A DNA stretch of 34,106 nt, from IMG/VR virus record IMGVR_UViG_3300028393_000202, positions 1-34,106 of that record; one strand, written 5' to 3'. The position numbers and the translations under genes were made by a program. Shown here in pieces: positions 24,901 through 32,271 of this stretch. Origin of the DNA: a virus. Positions within the stretch are counted from its first letter, which is position 1, and the number at the start of each line of letters is the position of its first letter. The notes under the pieces are model-generated. The model worked only from the letters and a program-made list of their open reading frames with translations. It did not search any database and had not been told where the DNA came from.

Positions 24901-27900
24901 GCAGAATTGGCATAAGAAGCAACAATAGTGATATCAGTGGCATTTGTATTTGATTTTGTATAAGCACTATTGGCATATGATTGTGCTAAGTTGGCGGCAA
25001 TATAAGCACTGTTTGCATATGAACTAGCAATCGTTGCATTAGTTGCATTTGTATTTGCAGATGTATATGCTGAGTTAGCATATGACTGTGCTAGATTGGC
25101 CGCTGTGTATGCTGAGTTAGCATATGATGCGGTAATAGTATTATTGTCAGCATTTGTGTTTGCAGTATTGTATGCTGCCTGACCAGTTGCACTTGCACTG
25201 TTTGCTTCACTATATGCAGAGTTGGCATACGAACCAACAATAGTAATATTTGTATTTTGATTTAAATTAACTGCCGCATTATTATTTGCAGTAGCATATG
25301 CAGAACTTGAATATGCACCTAATTCTATACCATTAATGGTTGCTGAGTTTGCGATAAGAGCATTCGTTTGGAATGTTCCCATCGTAATACCTTTACTATC
25401 TGTATTACCACCAATATTAGTAGAAGTATTATACCATGTCAAATACCCAGTTGAATTTTCTCTTACTAGAATTGCTTGATGGTCAGCAGTATCGTAGTAA
25501 TGAAACGCAATACCAATGTTTAGCCCATCATTGGTAGTTAGTGGTGCGAATGTATTTGACGTATGCAAACTAAACATCGCATTTGATAATGTCAAACTAT
25601 TAGTGTAACTTGTAGTTGTATAACCTTGAACGATTAAGTTACCTGTAACAGTTAAACTGTTGTTACCTGAGATAGTAACTGGACCAGATATTGTTCCACC
25701 AGAAGAACTGAATTTTGTATTAGAATTATCAAATGCTGCTTGTGCTGTTAAGTTGGCACTATTTGCTTTAGTGTATGCACTATTGGCATACGATGCCGTT
25801 ATGGTAATATCAGTTGCATTTGTATTTGATTCATTATATGCTGAATTAGCATAAGAACCTGCAATTGTTATGTCAGTTGCATTTGTATTCGATTTCGTAA
25901 ATGCGGAGTTGGCATATGATTGCGCCAAGTTTGCGGCACTATATGCAGAGTTAGCATAAGAACCCGCAATCGTTGAATTATCAGAATCAGTATTTGCTTT
26001 ATCAAATGCTGCTTGTGCTGTTAAGTTGGCACTATTTGCTTTAGTGTATGCACTATTGGCATACGATGCCGTAATAGTAATATCAGTAGCGTTGGTGTTT
26101 GATTTACTAAATGCACTGTTTGCATATGAAGCAACAATAGTAATATCATCGGCATTTGTATTTGCTTTGGTGTATGCCGAGTTTGCATAAGAACCTGCAA
26201 TACTAGTATTGGTAGAATCTGTATTTGCTTTATCGAATGCCGCTTGTGCTATTATATTTCCTGTATTTGCTTGGGTGTACGCACTATTGGCGTATGAAGC
26301 AACAATAGTAATATCATTGGCATTTGTATTTGATTTATCAAACGATGCGTGAGCAGTAGTATTTCCTGTATTTGCTTGGGTGAATGCTGAGTTTGCATAA
26401 GAAGCAACTATTACAATATTATCTGAATTGGTATTCGATTTAGTGAATGCACTGTTTGCATACGATTGTGCCAAATTTGCTTCACTATACGCAGAGTTTG
26501 CATAAGATGCAGTTATCGTATTATTGTCAGCATTTGTGTTGGAACTAGCATATGCCGAGTTAGCATATGAAGCAGTTATTGTTATATCTGTAGCATTAGT
26601 GTTGGATTTATCAAATCCAGATTGTGCAGTTAAGTTGGCACTATTTGCTTCAGTATATGCTGAATTTGCATAGGATGCTACAATTATTATATTGTTTGCG
26701 CCTGTATTTGCTGTATCGAATGCACCATTTGCTGTATCTCTTGCAGTTTGATCTACTGTACCATTACCTAATGTATTGGCATAGTCAAACGCTGCCTGTG
26801 CAGTTATATTTGCGGTGTTTGCTTGAGTAAATGCAGAGTTAGCATAAGAAGCAACTATTACTATGTTATTAGCATCTGTATTTGCTGTATCAAATGCACC
26901 ATTTGCTGTATCTCTTGCTGTTTGGTCAATAGTACCTGCACCAATTGTGTTTGCATAATCAAACGCTGCCTGTGCAGTTATATTTGCGGTGTTTGCTCTG
27001 TCTAGAATTCTGATGTTAGAATCATATACTGCATCACCGTATATTGAACCGTTTGCACCAATACCACCATGAACAACTAATGCACCACTTGAATTACTTG
27101 TTGATGCTGTTTTTGTTTTGACTACTAAACCTTCATGTAGCACAAATCGAGCAACTTCATTATCTGTATCTGAACCTTGGACGAATACAATATCACCAAT
27201 TTGATTGCCACCAGAACCAGAACCTGATGTTCCAAAGAAAACGTTACCACCAAAATTCTGAGATGCATTACCTTGCATCAACAGATAACCATCATTTGGA
27301 TTAACAAAATGCCATGAATTGTAATTACTATTGACATACGTGGAACCAGCAATACCCATGTCTAGGTAATTGATTTCATCGGTTCCATTATCAGCAGTTA
27401 CAACAAAATCCGCTGTACCGTTAGCATTAATATTTTGTTGATTAACTTGTGAGTATAATTCTGTATTGCCTGTAAATTGAGCAACAAGATTTGGAAGAAT
27501 GGTGTATGCACCTGTACCTACAACAATAGTATTTTGCACATTGGCATGACCAAGTATATCTATATTACCATAGAGTGTTCCACCGTTTGCACTAAAACGT
27601 GTATTGGAATGATTGAATGCACCTTGTGCAGTATTACTTGTTGCACCGTCACCAATTGTAATAGTTTTACCTGATCCAGAAACACTAATACCAAATGCAG
27701 AATTAATACTTAATATATCTGTATTTGATGTTGCAAATAATAATGTTGAATCTACATTGATTGTATTGAATGAGTCCGTTGAACTAATATATCCAATTGA
27801 CTCATCGGCCGCCTTGTAATATAATCGTCCATCATCATAGTTTAGTGCCGGTTCACCATATTGTAGGTCAACCGGTACATTCCCTGATACTCCAGATTTT

Positions 27901-27926
27901 TTTAGTTGGATCTTTGTGTTCGACAT
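21924..27926 (-). CDS. Giant repeat tail fibre with S74 intramolecular chaperone
   Basis: This 2000-residue fibre protein probably contacts the host. The N-terminus (NTKIQLKKSG, then LQYGEPALNYDDGRLYYKA) matches the virion-attachment start shared with the 789-aa fibre. From about residue 308 to 1530 the chain is an Ala/Asn/Thr-rich repeat with about 35 copies of SYANSA, interrupted by two beta inserts (about 742-889 and 1352-1482). Residues about 1640-1700 include FNGMTGAVTLSSANVT, a common fibre element, followed by an 18-residue ITANAASTNAYVNS repeat. The last 111 residues are a Peptidase_S74 chaperone: S1891-D..K1896 mark the self-cleavage site, then FGVIAQDVLEVFP and a coiled coil. It should trimerise, fold the shaft and cut itself off. 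Confidence 0.93.
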   Translation of the reverse strand: MSNTKIQLKKSGVSGNVPVDLQYGEPALNYDDGRLYYKAADESIGYISSTDSFNTINVDSTLLFATSNTDILSINSAFGISVSGSGKTITIGDGATSNTAQGAFNHSNTRFSANGGTLYGNIDILGHANVQNTIVVGTGAYTILPNLVAQFTGNTELYSQVNQQNINANGTADFVVTADNGTDEINYLDMGIAGSTYVNSNYNSWHFVNPNDGYLLMQGNASQNFGGNVFFGTSGSGSGGNQIGDIVFVQGSDTDNEVARFVLHEGLVVKTKTASTSNSSGALVVHGGIGANGSIYGDAVYDSNIRILDRANTANITAQAAFDYANTIGAGTIDQTARDTANGAFDTANTDANNIVIVASYANSAFTQANTANITAQAAFDYANTLGNGTVDQTARDTANGAFDTANTGANNIIIVASYANSAYTEANSANLTAQSGFDKSNTNATDITITASYANSAYASSNTNADNNTITASYANSAYSEANLAQSYANSAFTKSNTNSDNIVIVASYANSAFTQANTGNTTAHASFDKSNTNANDITIVASYANSAYTQANTGNIIAQAAFDKANTDSTNTSIAGSYANSAYTKANTNADDITIVASYANSAFSKSNTNATDITITASYANSAYTKANSANLTAQAAFDKANTDSDNSTIAGSYANSAYSAANLAQSYANSAFTKSNTNATDITIAGSYANSAYNESNTNATDITITASYANSAYTKANSANLTAQAAFDNSNTKFSSSGGTISGPVTISGNNSLTVTGNLIVQGYTTTSYTNSLTLSNAMFSLHTSNTFAPLTTNDGLNIGIAFHYYDTADHQAILVRENSTGYLTWYNTSTNIGGNTDSKGITMGTFQTNALIANSATINGIELGAYSSSAYATANNNAAVNLNQNTNITIVGSYANSAYSEANSASATGQAAYNTANTNADNNTITASYANSAYTAANLAQSYANSAYTSANTNATNATIASSYANSAYIAANLAQSYANSAYTKSNTNATDITIVASYANSAYTKANTDATDIVIVASYANSAYTAANLAQSYSNSAFTKSNTNATDITITASYANSAYTQANSANLTAQSSFDKSNTNATNVTIVASYANSAYAQANTGNTRAQSAFDKSNTNATDITIVASYANSAYTKSNTNATDITIAASYANSAYTTANGAVGVNTTQNTNITIAASYANSAYTQANSANLTAQAAFDTANGAVGVNTTQNTNITITASYANSAYTQANTGNNTAQAAFDKANTGSGTYANSAYTAANLAQSYANSAYTSANTNAIDITIVASYANSAYTKANTGANNNTITASYANSAYTAANLAQSYSNSAYTSANTNATNITIAGSYANSAYTAANGTSAYANNTFYSKSGGLISGDVSITGNLVINGTTTTVNTTTVSTVDSLIKLASNNIVSDSLDIGFYGVANTGTTVTYHGLVRQAGTNNFLLFRGLTQDPSGNTLPAGSATAANTATLYANLNAYSATVNGFDIYAHANAAYTKANTGATDITITASYANSAFTKANSANLTAQAAFDKANNVIISSLDTFTSSGGSTVTLSVTPTTKNLTQLYINGAYQNKDQYSLSGSTITFTTAPQSGDVIEVTTYTANTVGLYYTSQGNVASITVNNTTRLTQSATTGTITMDLAAISGLAAGTYSYPSLQVDSYGRITTISNQTPVTSFNGMTGAVTLSSANVTTALGFTPLSDTTTYSLITANAASTNAYVNSVITANVATINGYITANAASTNTYVFSLITANAASTNAYVNAIVTANATSANSVINTRITANAASTNAYVNSVVTSNLVSITDDTTTATAHYPLLGIVTTGALTVANTSSTKLTYVPSTGTLSATSFTGSGSGLSALGTSTSYQVGSFGVGTAASGVSGEIRAVNNITAYYSSDISLKQNIQNIQNALDAVEKIGGKTFEWTDDYIDSKGGADGYFVRKEDFGVIAQDVLEVFPLAVRERGDKLLAVDYEKLVALAFAAIKELKQENENLQDQLDELKQKIK
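22540..22810 (-). repeat. 18-residue ITANAASTNAYVNS repeat block
   Basis: A separate repeat near the C-terminal end of the giant fibre: about six imperfect 45-54-base units sharing the plus-strand core tagatgcagcatttgctgt. Confidence 0.8.
23340..27005 (-). repeat. Long degenerate coding tandem repeat (SYANSA/ANT array)
   Basis: About 3.7 kb of in-frame imperfect repeats with units around 48-90 bases, built from three phrases: ANSAYTKANTNATDITIVASY, LAQSYANSAYT and ANLTAQAAFDKANT. Codons vary between units, so the array is old and kept at protein level, yet some neighbouring units are nearly identical at DNA level (for example near 25740-25800 and 26020-26065). Two non-repeat inserts split it. 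Confidence 0.9.
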
Positions 27927-27929
27927 TTA

Positions 27930-28646
27930 TTAGAAACTTCCGCCGTCCTCTAACGTTGCTAATTGCTTAGTTTCCTCTTGTTGCACAGATTGTTTAATCG
28001 GTGCTTCTACCGGTATACTTTGCGCCTTTTTGGTTTTACGTTTAGTCGGAGTGGAAATTTCTTCTATATTTGAACTTAAATTTTCAACAATTTTTGATAA
28101 GTTTTCTACTTGTGCAGATAAATCATTATTATTACCAGTTAATGCATTAATATTCTGATTTAGAGTAAGAATAGTTTCATTCAATGAATTAATAATTGTT
28201 TCTTTATTACTTAACTCTGCTTGTGCCTGAATTAACTGATTTCTGAAAGTATTCAAATGCGATACTTGATCTTTTAATTTTTCCATTTCGGAAATTGATC
28301 TTGCACCTTCACTTGCTTTGCTTTGCAAATCGTTTACTCTAGCCTTCAATGTATTAATTTCATCTACTTTTTTTCTTTGCTCATCCGCTCGTGCGTCATT
28401 AACTTGCTTTTTTAAATTTTCAATTTCATTTATTTTTTGTTGTAATTCTTGTCCTACGGCATCCATTCCTTCTTGTTTTGCTGATTCGTTTTGTTCACTT
28501 AAAAGTTTATTGGCATTTGTTAAATCCAAAACAATTTCTTCGTATGTTTTTAGATTTGCCTGCAATGAAACATTTTTTAAAGAAGTTTCATTTAATTGAT
28601 TTTTTAAAATTTCGACATAATGACCTACATATTTTTCTTGACTCAT
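27930..28646 (-). CDS. Coiled-coil protein with DGGSF tail
   Basis: I place the start at ATG 28646 (238 residues), not the in-frame ATG 28670, because AGGAGAA lies 5 bases before 28646. Residues about 20-195 form a nearly continuous heptad coiled coil rich in Glu, Gln, Asn, Leu and Lys (for example NEIENLKKQVNDARADEQR). Then come a basic patch (TKRKTKKAQS), a Gln/Glu linker and the ending LEDGGSF. The same ending occurs in the two fibre-region proteins just upstream. It lies three bases before the giant fibre gene. It may be a fibre connector, trimerisation partner or assembly helper; the sequence alone does not decide. Confidence 0.83.
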   Translation of the reverse strand: MSQEKYVGHYVEILKNQLNETSLKNVSLQANLKTYEEIVLDLTNANKLLSEQNESAKQEGMDAVGQELQQKINEIENLKKQVNDARADEQRKKVDEINTLKARVNDLQSKASEGARSISEMEKLKDQVSHLNTFRNQLIQAQAELSNKETIINSLNETILTLNQNINALTGNNNDLSAQVENLSKIVENLSSNIEEISTPTKRKTKKAQSIPVEAPIKQSVQQEETKQLATLEDGGSF

Positions 28647-28651
28647 ATCAA

Positions 28652-28658
28652 TTCTCCT
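28652..28658 (-). promoter_or_regulatory. Ribosome binding site that sets the start of the coiled-coil gene
   Basis: AGGAGAA on the minus strand, five bases before ATG 28646. The upstream in-frame ATG at 28670 has no such site. Confidence 0.8.
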
Positions 28659-28719
28659 ATTAATAAACAATTACATAGTATATAGACAACGAATTTTGCA
28701 CTACTTTTTACGCAAAACT

Positions 28720-28753
28720 AGCACCGGCTAACTTAATAACCGGTGCTTTTTTT
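28720..28753. terminator. GC-rich hairpin terminator after the 789-aa fibre gene
   Basis: An 8-bp stem AGCACCGG/CCGGTGCT (28720-28727 and 28740-28747) with a 12-base loop. On the minus strand it is followed by TAGTTTTGCG, a weak T tract. On the plus strand it is followed by seven T (28747-28753). It follows the fibre stop by 16 bases, so it probably ends or attenuates the fibre mRNA, but it is a better terminator for plus-strand transcripts. Confidence 0.7.
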
Positions 28754-28768
28754 ACTTACTACTTACAA

Positions 28769-31138
28769 TTAGAATGAACCACCATCTAACACATATGAGT
28801 ATCTAACTTCTTTGGTGCTTGCATTGTAGAATGCGATACCATCATATGTTGCATCTTGTGCTGCTGTATATCTAATTGGATCAATATACAATCCAGCATA
28901 TAGAGGATTCAATGCATTACCAGATGCATTAATAGCAATAGAGTAACCAACTTGAGACTGTTGACCAGCAAAGGCACCAATTGCTACAGAGTATTCACCT
29001 TGACCAGTTGTTGTTCCTCTACCAGCATAGTGACCTAATGCAACTGCATGATTACTTTGGTTATTTGCACCAGCATAACGACCAATTGCGATAGAGTCAT
29101 TACCTTGATTTGTTTCAGCAGCAGAACGACCCAAAGCAATTGCACTGTATCCTTGTGTTATTTTGCCTGCTTCTTCACCAATAGCAATTGAAGCATATGA
29201 TTGAGTGTCATTACCAGCATAAGAACCAATTGCAATACCGTGTTGTCCTTGACTTGTGGCACCAGCATATTCACCAACTGCAACACGTCCTGGGTTATTA
29301 TTAGTTACATCAACATTCTGACCAATAACAACACTGTTTGCTGAGTCAGCAATTTGTGTACCACGTGCCGTATACAGATGGCCATCAGCACCACTAACTG
29401 TCCAACTGAAAGAACCATTTGCGATTCTATCTGGACGTAAATCTGCCATAGTACCAAATGTTACTTCTTTTGTTGCAACATTATAGAATACGACATTACT
29501 TGTTTCACCATAATTCAACGAATCAACATACAATCCACCGGATGTAGTGTCAGAGATTACTGTACCGTTGGCAAGTGTAATACCACCATTGTCGATTGCA
29601 ACATCAGTAGAAACGAGTTCTTTAGTTGTTGTATTGTATGCAGTAACGTAACCACCAACTGCATTGTTAGCACGAATTGGGTCTACATAGAAACCTGCTT
29701 CGGAAGGATTTAATTCAACACCAGAACCATTGATTGCAATACTATGTGCTGCTTGTGAACTATAACCAGCAAGAGCACCAATTGCAACTGAATTAGCACC
29801 TTGTGATGTGTTATCACCATAACCTGCACGATAACCAACTGCGACTGCTCTAGTACCTTGAGTATACTTACCAGCAAGATTACCAACTGCGGTTGCGTTA
29901 GTTTGTTGACTTACTTGACCAGCGGAGTGACCAACAGCAGTTGCACCTTGTTGTTGAGTTTGTTCACCAGCATGTACACCAACTGCAACAGAGAGTGAAC
30001 CTTGCGATGCATTACCAGCACCATGACCAACTGCAACAGAGCCACTACCTTGCGATGTTTGTCCTGCCGCACTACCAATCGATACTGTGTTATTACCAGT
30101 GGTACCTGCATCTAAACCAAAGTATACAGCATTATAACTATTGTCGCCTAATGTAGCACCATATTGCAGTGTTACGTCAGTTTGATGTGTGAATGAACTA
30201 GATGTAATTGTGAAGTTGTTAGAACCATTTGATTTGAATTCTAAGTTACCATTGCCACTGCTATACATTCCAGTGTCTTGTGAGCTATCTTGGTAGAATC
30301 CATATCCACCAGTTGTATCAACACTTTCGCCTGCTAAGAATCTAGTTGACTGTACATTTTGCGAAACTAGATTAGCGTGTAATGTCGATACTTTGAAACT
30401 TGCATCTGTTGGATCGATTACAAAGGTTGTATCTGGATCTTCTTTTGTGTAATTATCAAACAAGTAGTAGTCTTTACCACTGTCACCAGCATGACGGAAC
30501 AAACCAGTGTAGGTAATTCCTGTACCGTTGTTTGATTGTCCGTAGAAACCAATATCAACAACATCAGAAAGAACATTGTTGTTTGCTAATTTGATTAACG
30601 AATTTTGTGAAACGATTGTCTCTACATCAGTGTAAGCAATATTACCTGTAACATTCAAGTTACCAGAGATATTCAATACACCATCAATTGTTTGATTTGC
30701 AGTTGTGTTTGCAAGAATAACTCTTGTGTTATCTAGACCAATGTAAACTGTTTCTGTATTAGCATCAACATATGTTTTAATACCAAAGTTGTTGTTTGCA
30801 GAGAATGTTAGTGTAGTTCCACCAGCAACTGTGTTACTATGAGTACCATCAGAGATATTAAATGATGTTGCGATTGCTTGTGTATATACGTTAGTTACTT
30901 TACCGTGTTGATCAACAGTAATAACTGGAACTGCTGTAGTGCTACCGTATGTACCATTTGATAGATTAGCAAGGTTAGACCATGCACCGATCTCTAGTGT
31001 GCTGGCACCATCATTGGTACCAATAAACAGAGTATTCGATAAGTACGAATATGCTAATTCACCTGCCTTTATTGTTCCGTCGGTTGGCTTGGTATTAGCC
31101 GAACTTCTTTTGATAAGAATTTGTGTATTAGATGCCAT
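28769..31138 (-). CDS. Tail fibre with YadA-head-like repeats
   Basis: This 789-residue fibre begins NTQILIKRSSANTKPTDGTIKAGELAY, the virion-attachment type start also seen in the 2000-aa fibre. Residues about 130-260 include a beta insert with SLIKLANNNVLSDVVDIGFYG, homologous to part of the giant fibre. Two blocks (about 333-470 and 600-740) consist of 14-16-residue repeats of the form SVA(V/I)G..AG..(S/T)QG, as in the left-handed beta-roll head of YadA-type adhesins. Each block closes with SIAIN(G/A)SG, then AG(F/L)Y(V/I)DPIR and an alpha/beta tail. The C-terminus is VLDGGSF, shared with two neighbours. Likely a trimeric receptor-binding fibre. It has an exact late promoter in front. Confidence 0.9.
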   Translation of the reverse strand: MASNTQILIKRSSANTKPTDGTIKAGELAYSYLSNTLFIGTNDGASTLEIGAWSNLANLSNGTYGSTTAVPVITVDQHGKVTNVYTQAIATSFNISDGTHSNTVAGGTTLTFSANNNFGIKTYVDANTETVYIGLDNTRVILANTTANQTIDGVLNISGNLNVTGNIAYTDVETIVSQNSLIKLANNNVLSDVVDIGFYGQSNNGTGITYTGLFRHAGDSGKDYYLFDNYTKEDPDTTFVIDPTDASFKVSTLHANLVSQNVQSTRFLAGESVDTTGGYGFYQDSSQDTGMYSSGNGNLEFKSNGSNNFTITSSSFTHQTDVTLQYGATLGDNSYNAVYFGLDAGTTGNNTVSIGSAAGQTSQGSGSVAVGHGAGNASQGSLSVAVGVHAGEQTQQQGATAVGHSAGQVSQQTNATAVGNLAGKYTQGTRAVAVGYRAGYGDNTSQGANSVAIGALAGYSSQAAHSIAINGSGVELNPSEAGFYVDPIRANNAVGGYVTAYNTTTKELVSTDVAIDNGGITLANGTVISDTTSGGLYVDSLNYGETSNVVFYNVATKEVTFGTMADLRPDRIANGSFSWTVSGADGHLYTARGTQIADSANSVVIGQNVDVTNNNPGRVAVGEYAGATSQGQHGIAIGSYAGNDTQSYASIAIGEEAGKITQGYSAIALGRSAAETNQGNDSIAIGRYAGANNQSNHAVALGHYAGRGTTTGQGEYSVAIGAFAGQQSQVGYSIAINASGNALNPLYAGLYIDPIRYTAAQDATYDGIAFYNASTKEVRYSYVLDGGSF
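28930..29340 (-). repeat. YadA-like repeat block 2
   Basis: Coding repeats of the SIAIG..AG..(N/T)Q type in the second head of the 789-aa fibre; about nine units of 42-48 bases. Confidence 0.8.
29730..30140 (-). repeat. YadA-like repeat block 1
   Basis: Coding repeats of the SVAVG..AG..SQG type in the first head of the 789-aa fibre; about nine units of 42-51 bases. Confidence 0.8.
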
Positions 31139-31198
31139 GTTTTTAATCCTTTATTATTATTGTTATTCGATTTTGAATTTACTACGTGTTCATTTCTC

Positions 31199-31206
31199 TA
31201 TTTATA
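31199..31206 (-). promoter_or_regulatory. Late promoter (TATAAATA) for the 789-aa fibre
   Basis: Exact late consensus on the minus strand, 61 bases before the start at 31138. The 15 bases TATAAATAGAGAAAT are identical to those at the promoter of the 206-aa gene (31885). Confidence 0.87.
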
Positions 31207-31207
31207 A

Positions 31208-31828
31208 TTATGAAAACTCACCACCATCAATTGTTGCAACTACTTGTGAAGGTCTTGTTACTGTCAATGTGCCTGACATGGTATCTCCAGATTTTGCTAC
31301 TTTATTATTTGCTGTATTGAATGCTGCTTGAGCAATAATTCCTATTGTATTTGCATAGTTAAATGCTGCTTGTGCTGTAATTCCTACTGTATTTCCATAA
31401 TTAAATGATGCTTGAGCAAGAATATATCCTGAATTTGCTTTATTAAATGCACTATTGGCAGTAAGACTTCCTGTATTTGCTTTTTGAAATGATGCGTTTG
31501 CTGCATTTCTTGCTGTTTGGTCAATAGTACCTGCACCAATTGTGTTTGCATAGTTATATGAAGATTGACCAATAATTAATGCTGTGTTTGCGGTATCTCT
31601 TGCGTATTGATCCGGACCACCACCTCCACCAGCACTTATTGTGTTTGCATAATCATATGATGCCTGTGCAAGAATCAACGCTGCATTTGCTTGTTCGTAT
31701 GCGTTATTTGCTTCTTGATATATGTTGTTGATTTGATTGATGATGGTTTGTGACACGCCGGTGGCGTTTCCTACCCGAACTCCTACATAACCTGATTGGC
31801 GAACTGTAATACTACCAATTGTTGGCAT
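31208..31828 (-). CDS. Repeat protein of the fibre region with IDGGEFS tail
   Basis: This 206-residue protein starts MPTIGSITVRQSGYVGVRVG, a segment suggesting attachment to a virion partner. Residues about 30-165 are repeats AQA(S/A)F(D/N)YANTIGAG and QTAR(D/N)(T/A)AN, the same family as in the 2000-aa fibre. It ends KSGDTMSGTLTVTRPSQ and then TIDGGEFS. TMSGTLTV is a common element of T4-like fibre ends. It is too short to be a full fibre and could be a short collar/baseplate fibre or an adaptor. It has its own exact late promoter (31885) and a weak AAAGGAC ribosome site. Confidence 0.83.
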   Translation of the reverse strand: MPTIGSITVRQSGYVGVRVGNATGVSQTIINQINNIYQEANNAYEQANAALILAQASYDYANTISAGGGGGPDQYARDTANTALIIGQSSYNYANTIGAGTIDQTARNAANASFQKANTGSLTANSAFNKANSGYILAQASFNYGNTVGITAQAAFNYANTIGIIAQAAFNTANNKVAKSGDTMSGTLTVTRPSQVVATIDGGEFS

Positions 31829-31884
31829 TTTTTAGTCCTTTTTTTATTATTCTTAGACTTAGATAAATTTTTAATTTATTTCTC

Positions 31885-31892
31885 TATTTATA
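31885..31892 (-). promoter_or_regulatory. Late promoter (TATAAATA) for the 206-aa repeat gene
   Basis: Exact late consensus on the minus strand in the 68-base gap after the preceding gene, 57 bases before the start at 31828. Confidence 0.87.
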
Positions 31893-31896
31893 AAAA

Positions 31897-32244
31897 TTAT
31901 CTTGTAACTTGAGGTGCTAAATTTACAATTCCTTCTAGAACACGGAATGTATTATTTGCACCATCATCGGTCGAAATTATTTTCAGATCATATACATATC
32001 GACCTGGATAAATGTTTGCAGTTGTTGGTGCATCTAATGACAATGTAATTACACCATTTGCTGCATCGGATGCAAATGCATAAAATGATGCGGTCACATT
32101 AGATGTATAATATGATTTTTTTATTTGACTAGAAATATTAAAGTTGTAGAGGTTATATGACAAACCAACCACATCATTGATAGTGATTGTTGTTGCAAAT
32201 GATGCACCTTGCTCTACATATAATTCTTGATATCCGGCACTAAT
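31897..32244 (-). CDS. Small baseplate/fibre-associated protein with probable ATT start
   Basis: The frame encodes 115 residues if it starts at ATT 32244. After the initiator it reads SAGYQELYVEQGASFATTITI, then a beta-rich body with VVGLSYNLYNF, QIKKSYYTSNVTASFY, and the ending VNLAPQVTR. The N-terminal EQGASF and the middle IKKSY remind me of a small beta-sandwich family common near fibre genes of T4-like phages from water; I have no function for it. An AGGAGA site lies 7 bases before ATT 32244. The only other usable start is GTG 32172, which would delete the conserved-looking N-terminus and has no ribosome site. Confidence 0.75.
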   Translation of the reverse strand: MSAGYQELYVEQGASFATTITINDVVGLSYNLYNFNISSQIKKSYYTSNVTASFYAFASDAANGVITLSLDAPTTANIYPGRYVYDLKIISTDDGANNTFRVLEGIVNLAPQVTR

Positions 32245-32256
32245 TTTAATTCTCCT
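32242..32256 (-). promoter_or_regulatory. Ribosome site and ATT initiation codon
   Basis: AGGAGA (32256-32251) is followed at normal spacing by ATT AGT GCC GGA, in frame with the 31897 gene. No ATG, GTG or TTG in that frame occurs before 32172. Confidence 0.6.
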
Positions 32257-32271
32257 AGAATTTCATAGTAT

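Noticed and set aside
23340-27005. Regular repeats that at first glance resemble a CRISPR array
   Set aside because: Repeats are imperfect, run head to tail without unique spacers of constant length, and stay in one reading frame of a fibre protein. No cas gene is present.
23233-27819. Many plus-strand reading frames of 60-86 codons across the giant fibre gene
   Set aside because: They are mirror frames of the repeat-coding minus strand: low complexity, repeated themselves, no ribosome sites, and on the opposite strand to every supported gene.
28644-28670. Longer start of the coiled-coil gene at 28670
   Set aside because: The eight extra residues overlap the AGGAGAA ribosome site of the better start at 28646.
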